Shown in pieces: positions 33,336 to 42,822 of a stretch of DNA of 64,000 nucleotides. Source of the stretch: Nocardia pseudovaccinii NBRC 100343 (GTDB lineage: Bacteria; Actinomycetota; Actinomycetes; Mycobacteriales; Mycobacteriaceae). The stretch is from assembly GCF_001613225.1 (NCBI RefSeq), contig NZ_BDBY01000228.1, positions 1 through 64,000 on the forward strand, read 5' to 3'. The position numbers and the translations under genes were made by a program. The notes under the pieces are model-generated. The model ran no database searches. It was not told the DNA's origin and was given only the letters and a program-made list of their open reading frames with translations. Numbering within the stretch: position 1 is the first letter of the stretch; the number at the start of each line of letters is the position of its first letter.

Positions 33336-34475
33336 TCAGGCCGGTCGGAGCAGCGGCCCGGTGCGTACACCGCGAATGGTCTTGGCGGCGACGACGGCCC
33401 AGGCACTGACCAGTCCGACGTACAGCACGACCGCGGCGACGGCGAAGAGATCGGCGCCGGTGTGGCCGTAGAGCACGGTGCTGCCGGTAATGCAGGTGCC
33501 GAGCGGGAAGGTGAAGCCCCACCAGGTCAGGTTGAACCGCAATTCGCCTGCGCGAGCGGTCTTTACGGTGACGGCGGTGGCCAGCGCCAGCCACAGCATC
33601 GCGAATCCCCAGGTGACGACGCCGAAGATGACCGAGAAGACGGTCAGCCCCTTGGCATAGAGGTCGGGCAGCGCCGAGGGACCGGCAGTGGCGAGCAGGC
33701 CCGCGGCGGTGACGGATTGGCCGAACGGGCCGAGCACGAGCCAGAGGGTGGGCACCATGCCCGACTGCGGGACGCCGTGGTGCACCAGGCGTGACCAGAT
33801 CATGGTGGTGGTGACCAGTGCGGCGATCAGGCTCAGGCCGAACATGGCCAGGCACAGCAGGATCATGGTGAGCCGCAACTGGCCTTCGGGCAGATAGGGG
33901 ACCAGCAGTGCCCCCATGGCCGCCGATACCATCGGCGGCACCACGGGCATCAGCCAGCCGCCGAAGGCGGCGTCGGGCTCGATGTGGAAGTGGGTGAACA
34001 TCCGGTAGGGAATGGCGACGGCGGTCAGCAGGCCCAGCGCGGTGCCGAGCGACCACAGCAGCCAATCGATGGTGAGCGCGGCGTCGAGGCCGATCACCTC
34101 GCGGCCGAGCACCAGGGTGCCTCCGCCGACGGTCACCAGTGCCATGGGCGGTGCGCCGTAGAAATGTGCCATGACCGGGTGATCCTTGTGGCTGCGGGCC
34201 TGCTTCGGGTAGCGCACCCAGTGCACGATCCAGGCGGCGCTCAATGCCACCAGCAGCAGTGCGGCCAGTGCCCATACGACGGTCGCCGCGCCGCGCAGTC
34301 CGGGCAACTGCAGCGGCAGCGTGGCGGCGGCATTGGCGACAATGCTGGTGCCCATGACGGCGGCGAACCAATTGGGCGCGAAATGCCGCAGTGAGGGGGA
34401 TTCGATGCGGTGGGTCGCGCTCTCGCCGAGCAGTTGCCGCGTGGGTGCGGGGCGCAGGGTCGCTATGGCGGTCAT
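33336..34475 (-). CDS. TDT-family membrane transporter (TehA/SLAC1-like)
   Basis: 379 residues from ATG 34475; the frame upstream to 34673 overlaps the LysR gene and is not used. About ten hydrophobic helices. HFAPNWFAAVMGTSIVANAA is the conserved first helix, and the PVMAHFYGAPPMAL and THFHIEPDAAFGGWLMP blocks are TDT hallmarks. Family members move tellurite, sulfite, C4-dicarboxylates or anions. Divergent from a LysR regulator that likely controls it; the ligand of that pair is unknown. Confidence 0.88.
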   Translation of the reverse strand: MTAIATLRPAPTRQLLGESATHRIESPSLRHFAPNWFAAVMGTSIVANAAATLPLQLPGLRGAATVVWALAALLLVALSAAWIVHWVRYPKQARSHKDHPVMAHFYGAPPMALVTVGGGTLVLGREVIGLDAALTIDWLLWSLGTALGLLTAVAIPYRMFTHFHIEPDAAFGGWLMPVVPPMVSAAMGALLVPYLPEGQLRLTMILLCLAMFGLSLIAALVTTTMIWSRLVHHGVPQSGMVPTLWLVLGPFGQSVTAAGLLATAGPSALPDLYAKGLTVFSVIFGVVTWGFAMLWLALATAVTVKTARAGELRFNLTWWGFTFPLGTCITGSTVLYGHTGADLFAVAAVVLYVGLVSAWAVVAAKTIRGVRTGPLLRPA

Positions 34476-34522
34476 GAGTCCAGGTTCGTCGGCTTCGGCG
34501 GTGTCGAGTAGCCACCGCGTTC

Positions 34523-34536
34523 CTATGGATGCATAG
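34523..34536. promoter_or_regulatory. LysR box between exporter and regulator
   Basis: CTATG-GATG-CATAG, 5-bp perfect arms, 10 bp before the LysR ATG and 47 bp before the exporter ATG; spacing and position fit a LysR-type autoregulatory site. Confidence 0.45.
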
Positions 34537-34545
34537 ACTCGTTCT

Positions 34546-35454
34546 ATGCCCCTGTCGCCGCGTGTCCCCGACCTGGCCGCGCTTGACCTGCTGCTTTCGG
34601 TCATCGAACTAGGCAGTCTCGGACGCGCGGCGCAGGCACACGGCATCAGCCAGCCCTCGGCGTCCTCCCGCATCCGCTATCTGGAGAAGCTGGTCGGCGT
34701 GCCGGTGCTGGAGCGCACCACGCTCGGTTCCCGGCCCACGCCCGCCGGGGCATTAATCGCCGAATGGGCGCGCGGGGTCGTCGATGCGGCGGAGCAATTG
34801 GACGCGGGCATCGACAGCTTGCGCTCCGAGCGTGATTCGCACCTGCGGGTGGCGGCAAGTCAAACCATTGCCGAATACCTGTTCCCCGGCTGGCTCATGA
34901 CCCTGCGCGCCACGGCACCCGATACCGCGATCGCGCTGCAGTCCGGCAATTCCGTCGAGGTCGCGCAGGCGGTGCTCGACGGCAAGGACGCCATCGGCTT
35001 TATCGAGAGCCCGCGGAATTTCCGTGGGCTGGACAGTCATATCGTCGCCCGCGATCAGCTGGTCGTCGTGGTCGCCCCGCAGCACCGCTGGGCCGGGCAG
35101 GGCTCGGTCGACCTGGCCGAACTCGCTCGAACCGCGCTGATCCAACGCGAACCCGGATCGGGCACCAGGACCTGGTTCGAAAATGCTGTCGCGCGGGCCA
35201 TTCCGGGCTGGGAACCCACGGTCGCGCTGGAGCTGTCCTCCACCACCGCGATCAAAACCGCGGTCGCCTCCGGCGTCGGGCCCGCCGTCCTCAGCTCCCT
35301 GGCCGTAGCCGCCGAAATCGCCTCGGGCACTCTCGTTTCCCTGACCGTCACCGGCCTGGATCTGACTCGAACCCTGCGTGCGGTCTGGCCGACGGGCCGC
35401 CGCCTCACCGGCCCCGCCCGCGACCTCTACACCATTGCCCGCCGCAACTCCTAA
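34546..35454 (+). CDS. LysR-family transcriptional regulator
   Basis: 302 residues from ATG 34546. HTH domain: PDLAALDLLLSVIELGSLGR then GISQPSASSRIRYLEKLVGVPVLERTTLGSRPT. The effector domain contains AASQTIAEYLFPGWL and QREPGSGTRTWFENAV. Convergent with phoU-like gene (4-bp overlap of stops) and divergent from the TDT exporter. Similar pairs in other bacteria (for example CysB- or sulfite-linked regulators next to SsuE/TauE or TDT exporters) suggest anion sensing, unproven here. Confidence 0.9.
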   Translation: MPLSPRVPDLAALDLLLSVIELGSLGRAAQAHGISQPSASSRIRYLEKLVGVPVLERTTLGSRPTPAGALIAEWARGVVDAAEQLDAGIDSLRSERDSHLRVAASQTIAEYLFPGWLMTLRATAPDTAIALQSGNSVEVAQAVLDGKDAIGFIESPRNFRGLDSHIVARDQLVVVVAPQHRWAGQGSVDLAELARTALIQREPGSGTRTWFENAVARAIPGWEPTVALELSSTTAIKTAVASGVGPAVLSSLAVAAEIASGTLVSLTVTGLDLTRTLRAVWPTGRRLTGPARDLYTIARRNS

Positions 35455-36110
35455 CCTGCGTCGGAAGTTTGGGCTGTCGGCGGAATTCCGGTGTCCAGGA
35501 AGCGGATCAGGCGATCGATGCGGATGGTGTGGTCGATACAGCGTTCGAGGTTATTGCCCACCATGGCGATATCGATGGCGGCTTCGGTGGCGGTTCGTTC
35601 GGTCAGGGCCGAGTGGAGTTGTTGCTGAAGTTGATCCATTGCGGGGGCCCCGGATTCGGGAGTGACGGGTTGACGACCGGTGGCGACCGATTCGCCTGCG
35701 AGCGCGGTATGGTGTGCGGCCAGCCGACCCATGGCGGTGAGGATATCCATCAGTGGTTGGGGCGCAACGGGTTCCGGATGGTACTTGTAGACCTGATCGG
35801 CGACGCGGTTGATCAGCGAGCCGATCCGGGACAGTTCACCGGCGATCTGGATGGCGGTGACCACATGCCGCAGGTCGCGCGCGACCGGCGCCTGCAGTGC
35901 GAGCAGCACCACCGTTCTCGCCTCGCAGGCGGAGTACATCTTCTGTAGCTGCTCGTCGATTGCGAAGGCCTCATAGGTGGCGGCGAGATCGGCATCGCCG
36001 AGCGCGGCCGTGGCACGCTCGGCGGCATCGTGGGCGAGCCGACACATGAGCGTCAAATCATTGGTCAACGCGATGAGCTCGCGAGTGAACTGGGTCCGCA
36101 CTCCGCACAT
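35451..36110 (-). CDS. phoU: PhoU-family phosphate regulator
   Basis: 219 residues from ATG 36110. Two PhoU helical repeats: AHDAAERATAALGDADLAAT (about 25-45) and VVTAIQIAGELSRIGSLINRVADQ (about 85-108), then NNLERCIDHTIRIDRLIRFL near the end. It normally links the Pst transporter to PhoR in phosphate signalling. No pst genes are adjacent, so this is one of the detached actinobacterial copies. Convergent with the LysR gene. Confidence 0.9.
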   Translation of the reverse strand: MCGVRTQFTRELIALTNDLTLMCRLAHDAAERATAALGDADLAATYEAFAIDEQLQKMYSACEARTVVLLALQAPVARDLRHVVTAIQIAGELSRIGSLINRVADQVYKYHPEPVAPQPLMDILTAMGRLAAHHTALAGESVATGRQPVTPESGAPAMDQLQQQLHSALTERTATEAAIDIAMVGNNLERCIDHTIRIDRLIRFLDTGIPPTAQTSDAG

Positions 36111-36342
36111 TGTCGCTTATCGCCGCGCTATCCAGTACACGAATCTCGAGTCGATCGTCGCAATGGCCGAAATCCGTGCGTGTTCGGCTGGCGGGATCGT
36201 GAGGTGAAGCGCGATGTCTCGGCCCATCTGTGCGTGCACTACAGCGCGACCGTTGTCGCGGCGAACATCGAACCGGCATCGGATGTCGGCGTGGCGAGCA
36301 ACGGTCGCCGCAGATGCGATCGGCCGGTGCTAGCGTCGGCAC

Positions 36343-36738
36343 ATGGCGAACTTGCGTGATGTTCAGCACCGAGTCGTGACTACATTTCAGCGGCGGTTGG
36401 GAAATCCGATTCTGCGCAGATTGCCGACGCAGCAGTTGCTGGAGACCGTCGGGCGCAAGAGCGGGCAGCCGCGTATCACGCCGATCGGGGGGCGACGAGT
36501 CGGCAAGGAGTTCTGGCTCGTCTCCGAATTCGGTGACAAGTCCCAATACATTCGGAATATCAAGGCCGACAACCAGGTTCGATTGCGGCTGCACGGACAT
36601 TGGCACACCGGTACCGCGCACCTACTGCCGGATGACGATCCGCGCGCGCGGTTGCAAACATTGCCCAAGGCCAACAGCGCGGGTGTTCGATTGCTCGGCA
36701 CCGACTTGCTGACCGTCCGGATCGATCTCGACGACTGA
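36343..36738 (+). CDS. Deazaflavin (F420)-dependent nitroreductase-family protein
   Basis: 131 residues from ATG 36343. The FPOR/Ddn split-barrel pattern is clear: LLETVGRKSGQPRITPIGG, EFWLVSEFGDKSQYIRNIKAD and VRLRLHGHWHTGTAHLLP. Homologues use F420H2 to reduce quinones or nitro compounds. It is shorter than mycobacterial Ddn (about 150) because the N-terminal extension is brief. Stands alone, 46 bp before the antiporter gene. Confidence 0.8.
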   Translation: MANLRDVQHRVVTTFQRRLGNPILRRLPTQQLLETVGRKSGQPRITPIGGRRVGKEFWLVSEFGDKSQYIRNIKADNQVRLRLHGHWHTGTAHLLPDDDPRARLQTLPKANSAGVRLLGTDLLTVRIDLDD

Positions 36739-36792
36739 CGCACCGCATGCGCCCGATCACACGCGATCGAGCGCGAATAATTTGCTGACACG

Positions 36793-37884
36793 ATGGAAGT
36801 CATGCTCCGTGCGTCGACTTCCCGCTGGACCGTATTCATCCCGCTACTAGCCGCGATCATCCTGGCCGCCACCTGGGGGCGATCGCTACCCGGAATCGGC
36901 GTGGTCGTGGTGATCGCCGCACTGGCCGGTGCGGTGCTGGCGGCGGTGCAGCACGCCGAGGTCATCGCGCATCGGGTCGGTGAACCGTTCGGGTCCCTGG
37001 TGCTCGCGGTGGCGGTGACGGTGATCGAGGTCGGGCTGATCGTCACGATGATGGTGAGCAGTGGGGAGAAGTCCGCGGCGCTGGCCCGCGACACCGTTTT
37101 CGCGGCGGTCATGATCACCTGCAACGGTATTTTCGGTCTGGCGTTGCTGGTCGGTGCGGTTCGCAGGCGGGTGGCGGTATTCAATGCCGAGGGCACCGGC
37201 GCGGCGCTCGGCACGGTTGCGACCGTGTCCACCCTCAGTCTGGTCCTGCCGACCTTCACCACCAGTAAGCCCGGGCCGGAATTCTCCCCAGCGCAGTTGG
37301 CCTTCGCCGCGGCGGCTTCCCTACTGCTGTATGCCCTGTTCGTAATGGTGCAGACCGTCCGGCATCGCGATGATTTCCTGCCCGTCGAGGAATCCGATGG
37401 CGCTGATGAGCGCGGCGATCGGCCCACCGTGCGCGCGACGCTGCTCAGCCTGGCCATGTTGATGGTCGCCTTGGTCGCGGTCGTCGGTCTGGCCAAGGTG
37501 GTTTCGCCGTCGATCGAATCAGCCGTCGCCTCGGCTGGTCTGCCGCAGTCCGCGGTCGGCGTGGTCATCGCACTGCTCGTCCTACTGCCGGAAACTCTCG
37601 CGGCCGTGCGTGCCGCTCGCCGCGATCAGGTGCAGATCAGCCTCAATCTCGCGCTCGGCTCCGCCATGGCGAGCATCGGCTTGACTATTCCGGCGATCGC
37701 CTTAGCAACTATCTGGCTAGACGGTCCGCTGGTCCTCGGGCTCGGTGCGACGCAGATGGTGCTGCTCGCTTTGACGGTCGTCGCCGGTGTGCTGACGGTG
37801 GTGCCGGGTCGCGCGACGCTGCTGCAGGGTGGTGTCCATGTGGCTCTGTTCTCGGCTTTTGTGTTTCTCGCCGCCAGTCCGTAG
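36793..37884 (+). CDS. Calcium/cation:proton antiporter, ChaA-like
   Basis: 363 residues from ATG 36793 (ATG 36802 possible). CaCA-superfamily membrane protein with two homologous halves: VAVTVIEVGLIVTMMVSSGE in the first and VVIALLVLLPETLAAVRAAR with SLNLALGSAMASIGLTIPAI in the second; the conserved acidic residues of both alpha repeats (E in VIEVGL, E in LLPETL) are present. Exports Ca2+ or Na+ in exchange for H+. About 11 helices. A weak terminator follows. Confidence 0.88.
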   Translation: MEVMLRASTSRWTVFIPLLAAIILAATWGRSLPGIGVVVVIAALAGAVLAAVQHAEVIAHRVGEPFGSLVLAVAVTVIEVGLIVTMMVSSGEKSAALARDTVFAAVMITCNGIFGLALLVGAVRRRVAVFNAEGTGAALGTVATVSTLSLVLPTFTTSKPGPEFSPAQLAFAAAASLLLYALFVMVQTVRHRDDFLPVEESDGADERGDRPTVRATLLSLAMLMVALVAVVGLAKVVSPSIESAVASAGLPQSAVGVVIALLVLLPETLAAVRAARRDQVQISLNLALGSAMASIGLTIPAIALATIWLDGPLVLGLGATQMVLLALTVVAGVLTVVPGRATLLQGGVHVALFSAFVFLAASP

Positions 37885-37941
37885 CCGGTGTGACCGGATC
37901 CATGAATGACCACGCTGAGCGGGGAAACGGCGACTAGGTGT

Positions 37942-37971
37942 CGAGCATCACAGCTCGCTGATTTTGTTGTT
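37942..37971 (+). terminator. Weak terminator before the mce operon
   Basis: CGAGC/GCTCG stem (37942-37946 with 37953-37957), 6-base loop, then ATTTTGTTGTT. Confidence 0.45.
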
Positions 37972-37983
37972 ACTCGCCGTAAC
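37969..37983. promoter_or_regulatory. Inverted repeat upstream of the mce operon
   Basis: GTTAC-TCGCC-GTAAC, perfect 5-bp arms, 100 bp before yrbEA. Its left half TTACTC matches that of the SDR operator at 18430-18445, so one regulator may see both; weak inference. Confidence 0.45.
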
Positions 37984-38082
37984 GATTAGCTTGCTGGATG
38001 TTGGCATCGACGCCGAATCCGGAGAGTGCGGCATGAAATTCGACACAGCCCGTGCCGCAGGCGCGACACCGGGATACGGACT

Positions 38083-38922
38083 ATGACGCCGGACCTGCAT
38101 ACCCGCGAATCCGCGAGTTCGGTTGTCCGGAAGAACTTTTCGGATACGGTCGGCTCGTCGCTGCGCACCTTCGGCCGGGCGTTCGGCGTCGCGCAGGAGT
38201 CGGTCTTCGGCGCGGTCGGTGATATCGCCCGCGGCCAATTCCAATGGCGCGAGGCCCTGCTCCAGGCTTGGCGGTTGATCACCGTCACGACCGTCCCCGC
38301 GATCTTGATGGCGATCCCGTTCGGTGTGATCGTCTCGATCCAGGTCGGCAATCTCATTCACACCCTCGGCGCCGATTCGCTGCTCGGCGCGACGGGTGGA
38401 CTCGGCGTCATCAAGCAGGGCGCACCGATGGCGACCGGCTTTCTGCTCGGTGGCGCAGGCGCGGCCGCCATTGCGGCGGACCTCGGCGCGCGCACCATTC
38501 GCGAAGAGATCGACGCGCTGAACACCATGGGCATCAGCCCGATCCACCGCCTGGTGATCCCGCGAATGGCGGCGATGCTGGTGGTCGCGCCGCTGCTGAA
38601 TATCCTGATCATTTTCGTCGGCATCATGGCCGGATACGCGGTCGCCATCGGCCGACAGGGCGTCACGCCGGGTAGCTACTGGGCCACCTTCGGCTCGTTC
38701 ACCACTACCGCGGATGTGTGGGTCTCGCTGGTGAAGGCGCTGATATTCGGCTTTCTCGTGGTGGTCATCGCGTGCCAGCGCGGGCTAGAGGCCAAGGGCG
38801 GACCGCGCGGTGTCGCCGATGCGGTGAACGCCGCCGTGGTGCTTTCGGTCGTCTCGATCACCGTGGTGAATCTGGTGCTCACGCAGGTCACCGCCATGTT
38901 CCTGCCGACGAGGCTGGCGTGA
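38083..38922 (+). CDS. yrbEA: YrbE/MlaE-family permease, first subunit
   Basis: 279 residues from ATG 38083. MlaE-family core: GGLGVIKQGAPMATGFLLGG then AGAAAIAADLGARTIREEIDALNTMGISPIHRL, where the EEIDAL-x-MGI motif contacts the MceG ATPase. With the second permease it forms the inner-membrane channel of a Mce lipid importer. Its stop overlaps the yrbEB start (TGATG). The MceG ATPase is not in the window; in mycobacteria one distant copy serves all Mce systems. Confidence 0.94.
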   Translation: MTPDLHTRESASSVVRKNFSDTVGSSLRTFGRAFGVAQESVFGAVGDIARGQFQWREALLQAWRLITVTTVPAILMAIPFGVIVSIQVGNLIHTLGADSLLGATGGLGVIKQGAPMATGFLLGGAGAAAIAADLGARTIREEIDALNTMGISPIHRLVIPRMAAMLVVAPLLNILIIFVGIMAGYAVAIGRQGVTPGSYWATFGSFTTTADVWVSLVKALIFGFLVVVIACQRGLEAKGGPRGVADAVNAAVVLSVVSITVVNLVLTQVTAMFLPTRLA

Positions 38923-39788
38923 TGGCGATTTCGTCCTACGCCCCCAAGGGGTTCGGCTGGATCACGCGGTATTTCCGTCGCGGTAGTCGGGTGCTCGGTG
39001 CGGTCGACGGGTTCGGCTTCGTCGCGGTATTCGTGTGGCAGGTGCTCGCGGCGATTCCGTTGACGCTGAAGCGGTATCGCGGTGAGACCATGCGTGCCAT
39101 CACCGATATGACCTGGGGTCGCGGCTCGGTCGTGGTCGGCGGCGGGACAGTGCCGATGATGATCGTGCTCGGTCTGGTGATGGGCGCATCCGTCGCGGTC
39201 GAATCGTTCGCGACGCTGAGCATGCTCGGGATGGGGCCGGTCACCGGCATCGTCTCGGCCTACGCCACCACTCGTGAGTTGGCGCCGATCGCGGCCGCGG
39301 TCGGTTTCGCGGCACAGGCGGGTTGCCGGATCACCGCGGAGATCGGTTCGATGCGCATCTCCGAGGAGATCGACGCCATCGAGGCGCTCGGTCTGCGCTC
39401 GGTGCCGTTCGTGGTCACCAGCCGGGTGCTCGCGGGTGCGTTGGCCATCGTGCCGACCTTCCTGATCGCGCTGATCCTCAGCTACGCGGCCTGCCGCGGC
39501 ATCATCACGCTCGTGCACGGCCAGTCCGCGGGTGTCTACGACCACTACTTCTTCCAGTTCGTCTCCGGCTTCGACGTGATCGCCGCGGTGATCAAGGTCG
39601 CCATCTTCGGGACGGTGGTGATCCTGGTGCACAGCTATTACGGATTCTTCGCCACGGGCGGCCCCGAGGGCGTCGGTATCGCGTCGGGTCGCGCGGTGCG
39701 CACGAGTTTCGTGGCCATTATCGCGATCGACATGGTGCTCAGCATTGTGCTGTGGGGCTTCAACGCGGCGATCAGTTTTACGGGGTAG
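38922..39788 (+). CDS. yrbEB: YrbE/MlaE-family permease, second subunit
   Basis: 288 residues from ATG 38922. Core motif TRELAPIAAAVGFAAQAGCR followed by ITAEIGSMRISEEIDAIEAL, with the second coupling motif EEIDAIEALGLR. About six membrane helices. Coupled to yrbEA by a one-base overlap and only 3 bp before mceA, so the eight genes 38083-45897 form one transcription unit. Together with yrbEA it builds the permease of the Mce transporter. Confidence 0.94.
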   Translation: MAISSYAPKGFGWITRYFRRGSRVLGAVDGFGFVAVFVWQVLAAIPLTLKRYRGETMRAITDMTWGRGSVVVGGGTVPMMIVLGLVMGASVAVESFATLSMLGMGPVTGIVSAYATTRELAPIAAAVGFAAQAGCRITAEIGSMRISEEIDAIEALGLRSVPFVVTSRVLAGALAIVPTFLIALILSYAACRGIITLVHGQSAGVYDHYFFQFVSGFDVIAAVIKVAIFGTVVILVHSYYGFFATGGPEGVGIASGRAVRTSFVAIIAIDMVLSIVLWGFNAAISFTG

Positions 39789-39791
39789 CGG

Positions 39792-40826
39792 ATGCCGAAG
39801 TATGGAATGCCCGGCGTTGCCGCGGATAAGAAGCGTTCGCGGACGGTTGGTTCGGCGATCATCGCGCTGATAGCCGTCGTCGCCCTTGCGACTACGCTCT
39901 ATCGGAACCTGCGCGCCGACGAGGGCCTGCGGATCGCCTTGCACACCCGGGAAATCGGTGACGGTGTCAGTGCGGGCACGCAGGTGCGTCTCGACGGTGT
40001 ACTGGTCGGCACGGTCGCGCGGGTCGCGCCGGATGAGCGCGGCACCCAGCGAATCACCTTGCAGCTGGACCAGTCTCGGCTCTTCGGCATCGATGACAGC
40101 CTGCGTGTCGACTACGCGCCCGCCAACCTGTTCGGCATCAGCGAACTCGAATTGCGCCGTGGCCCGGGCGGTTCGCCGTTGCGACCGGATGCGGTCATCG
40201 AGCTGACCGGGAGACGCGCGGCGGATGTCTACGACGCGACGATGGGCAGCATCCTGCGCAGCCTGTCCCAGGTCGGCGCGACCATATTCACACCGCAGCT
40301 GGCCAGTGTCATCGCCCAGGTCTCCGCGGATTTCCAGGCTTTCACCCCACTGGTGCAGGCGCTGATCACGGTGGCGCGCACCATTGCCGACAACCAGACC
40401 ATGCCGACCTCCGAACTCGTCGGCAGACTCGGCCCGGCCTTCGACGGCGGTGGCAAATTCGCGGGCGCGACCATCCAGGTTCTCGACCAGATCCGCGATA
40501 TCAAGATCCTGCAGACCGATCGCGAACGCTACGACCGCGGTGTCGCCGCGCTGACCGGCAGCATCCTGCCCGCGCTCGGGACCACGCTGACCACCGCGGG
40601 CGGCCACTTCGCCGAGGGCGCCGACATGCTCGCGCCGATACTGAATGTGTTGGCGCAGATGGTCCCCAGGCCCCAGCAGTCCGCGGCCGAACTGCGCGCC
40701 CTGCTCGAGCGGCTGCGGGCCGCCATGCCGGATACGCCCGACGGTCCGGTGCTGAATCTCGATGTCGATCTGCGGGGTGTGCCCGGTATCGCGGTCCCGC
40801 TGCTCGGTCAGGCGGGTGTGCGATGA
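39792..40826 (+). CDS. mceA: Mce-family protein, MceA position
   Basis: 344 residues from ATG 39792. N-terminal membrane helix GSAIIALIAVVALATTLYRN, then the MCE/MlaD domain: LHTREIGDGVSAGTQVRLDG and VLVGTVARVAPDE, and a long helical region from about 130 to 340. Six Mce proteins assemble into an elongated periplasm-spanning channel for lipids. Shorter than M. tuberculosis MceA proteins (about 420-450) because the low-complexity C-terminal tail is missing. Overlaps mceB by 4 bp. Confidence 0.92.
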   Translation: MPKYGMPGVAADKKRSRTVGSAIIALIAVVALATTLYRNLRADEGLRIALHTREIGDGVSAGTQVRLDGVLVGTVARVAPDERGTQRITLQLDQSRLFGIDDSLRVDYAPANLFGISELELRRGPGGSPLRPDAVIELTGRRAADVYDATMGSILRSLSQVGATIFTPQLASVIAQVSADFQAFTPLVQALITVARTIADNQTMPTSELVGRLGPAFDGGGKFAGATIQVLDQIRDIKILQTDRERYDRGVAALTGSILPALGTTLTTAGGHFAEGADMLAPILNVLAQMVPRPQQSAAELRALLERLRAAMPDTPDGPVLNLDVDLRGVPGIAVPLLGQAGVR

Positions 40827-41827
40827 CGGTACGTGGCGCGGCCTGGCGGCTCGGGGTTTTCGCCGCGGTGATGATCGTGGTGCTCTCGCTCGTGCTGACG
40901 GCGATCAAGCGGCCGGTGGCCGGGGATACCGAGGTGCACGATGCGCTGTTCACCGATGCCAACGGCCTGAAGGTCGGTGATGACGTGCGCATGTACGGCG
41001 TGCAGGTCGGCAAGGTCGAGGGCCTATCGCTCGACGGCCTCGAGGCCAAGGTCCGGCTCACCGTCAAGACCTCTACGCCGATCTATGACAACAGCACCCT
41101 GGCGATCCGCTATCAAAACCTCACCGGCCAGCGGTATATCGACCTGCAGCAGCAGCCGAATCCCGGTGTCCGGCTGCCCGCGAACGCGGTCGTCGATACC
41201 GAGATGACGTTGCCGTCCTTCGATGTGACCAGCCTGTTCAACGGCCTGAAACCGGTGCTGGCCACCATGTCTCCGGAAGCCGTCAACCAGTTCACCGAGA
41301 GCATGCTCGCGGTGCTCGAGGGCGACGGTTCGGGTTTGGGTCCGGCCATGGATGCCATCGGCAAGCTGAGCGAATACGTCGGCGATCGGCAGACGGTGAT
41401 CGCGACGCTGGTGCGCAATATGTCCGAACTCGCCGACCGGGTCGGTGGCCGGGTGCACTATCTGGTTCCGCTGCTGGCCCGGCTGACCGATATTTTCCAA
41501 GCGCTGCAGGCGAATATCGGCGGCCTCGCCGAATTCGCGATGAACGCGCCCTCGGTGCTCGGACCGCTCGACCGGCTGCTCGCCTCCGTCGGCCTGACCG
41601 CCGACAGCGGCGCGGATATCGACGGGCTCATCCGCAAACTCTTTCCCGACCCGCAGGAAGCCGTCGACGTTTTCGGCAAGTTACCGGGGCTGCTCGCCTC
41701 GATCGACAATGCCGTGCCGCGCACCATCGCGGACTGGAAACCGGAGTGCAGCAGAGGGAAAGCGGAGCTGCCGAATCCGGTGCAGGTGCTGATCGGCGGA
41801 CAGAAGGTGGCCGTATGCAACGGGTGA
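40823..41827 (+). CDS. mceB: Mce-family protein, MceB position
   Basis: 334 residues from ATG 40823. N-terminal helix LGVFAAVMIVVLSLVLTAIK, MCE domain with HDALFTDANGLKVGDDVRMY and VQVGKVEGLSLDGLEA, ending with NPVQVLIGGQKVAVCNG. Subunit order follows the standard A-F order of Mce operons. It overlaps mceC by 13 bp. No signal peptidase site is obvious, so it is probably membrane-anchored by its first helix. Confidence 0.92.
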   Translation: MTVRGAAWRLGVFAAVMIVVLSLVLTAIKRPVAGDTEVHDALFTDANGLKVGDDVRMYGVQVGKVEGLSLDGLEAKVRLTVKTSTPIYDNSTLAIRYQNLTGQRYIDLQQQPNPGVRLPANAVVDTEMTLPSFDVTSLFNGLKPVLATMSPEAVNQFTESMLAVLEGDGSGLGPAMDAIGKLSEYVGDRQTVIATLVRNMSELADRVGGRVHYLVPLLARLTDIFQALQANIGGLAEFAMNAPSVLGPLDRLLASVGLTADSGADIDGLIRKLFPDPQEAVDVFGKLPGLLASIDNAVPRTIADWKPECSRGKAELPNPVQVLIGGQKVAVCNG

Positions 41828-42822
41828 GACGGTGGTTCGGCGGAAACAGGCCGATCCTCGACGAACCGGCCCGGCTGCGCAAAGAAGTGCGGCTCGGCAT
41901 TATCGGCGCGGTGCTCGTGGTCATCGCAATGGGCACTGCCGCAGCGCTTTACGTGATTCCGTTCGGCAAGACGACCTATACCGCTGAGCTGTCCGAGGCG
42001 CAGTCGGTGAAGTCCGGCGACGATATCCGATTGGCGGGCATCTCGGTCGGCACCGTGAAATCGCTGGAGCTGAAACCGGATAAAGTCGTCATGCGATTCA
42101 CCGTGGACTCCGATGTTTTCGTCGGCGACCAGACCTCGCTGGACGTGCGCATGCTAACCGTGGTCGGCGGCCATTACATCGCGCTGTTCCCGGCGGGCAC
42201 CGAGCCGCTCGGCGACAAGCCGATTCCGGCCGATCGAGTTCGCCTGCCCTACAGCCTGATTCAGACCTTCCAGGATGCGACGACCCCGATCGGCAAGATC
42301 GACGGTGATACCTTGCGGCGCAATCTGGCCGCACTCGACAAGTCGGTCGAGGGTGCGCCGGATACCTTGCGCACCACGCTGGACACGGTCGGCAGTTATA
42401 TCGATGCCATCGACCGCCAGCGCACCCAGGTTTCCAATGCCATTGCGGTGGCGGATGAATACGTGACCATGTACGACGGCGCGAAGAGCGATCTGCGCAG
42501 GTTGATGGAGAATGCCAATCTGCTCGAGACCGTACTCCTCGATAAGCGCGCCGAGCTGCGCGAATCGATTGCCTTGCTCAACAGCGTGGTTCAGCGGGTC
42601 GCTGCCGTCGCGCCGTTCTGGGATTCCACACTGAAACCCAAGGCGCAGCAGTTGGCCGATGCCCTGCCGCGGTTGGAGCAGATGGGCGGTCAGCTCGAGC
42701 CGATCATCTCCTCCGCACACGACCTGAGTCAGAAATTGCGGGGCCTGGTGATTCCTGAGGGCGGGATCGTGGTGGATCAGTCCGGTGCAGTGTGCGTGCC
42801 GCTCCCCGGGAAGGCGTGCTGA
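41815..42822 (+). CDS. mceC: Mce-family protein, MceC position
   Basis: 335 residues from ATG 41815. After KEVRLGIIGAVLVVIAMGTA (membrane helix) comes the MCE domain: TYTAELSEAQSVKSGDDIRL and AGISVGTVKSLELKPDKVV, with SLDVRMLTVVGGHYIALFP. The end carries a cysteine pair around VCVPLPGKAC, which may be disulfide-bonded in the envelope. The mceD start overlaps its stop by one base. Confidence 0.92.
   Translation: MQRVRRWFGGNRPILDEPARLRKEVRLGIIGAVLVVIAMGTAAALYVIPFGKTTYTAELSEAQSVKSGDDIRLAGISVGTVKSLELKPDKVVMRFTVDSDVFVGDQTSLDVRMLTVVGGHYIALFPAGTEPLGDKPIPADRVRLPYSLIQTFQDATTPIGKIDGDTLRRNLAALDKSVEGAPDTLRTTLDTVGSYIDAIDRQRTQVSNAIAVADEYVTMYDGAKSDLRRLMENANLLETVLLDKRAELRESIALLNSVVQRVAAVAPFWDSTLKPKAQQLADALPRLEQMGGQLEPIISSAHDLSQKLRGLVIPEGGIVVDQSGAVCVPLPGKAC

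Noticed and set aside
38676..40607. 643-codon minus-strand frame across yrbE/mceA
   Set aside because: Antisense of strongly conserved yrbE and mce genes, His/Arg/Asp-rich composition, no homology pattern.
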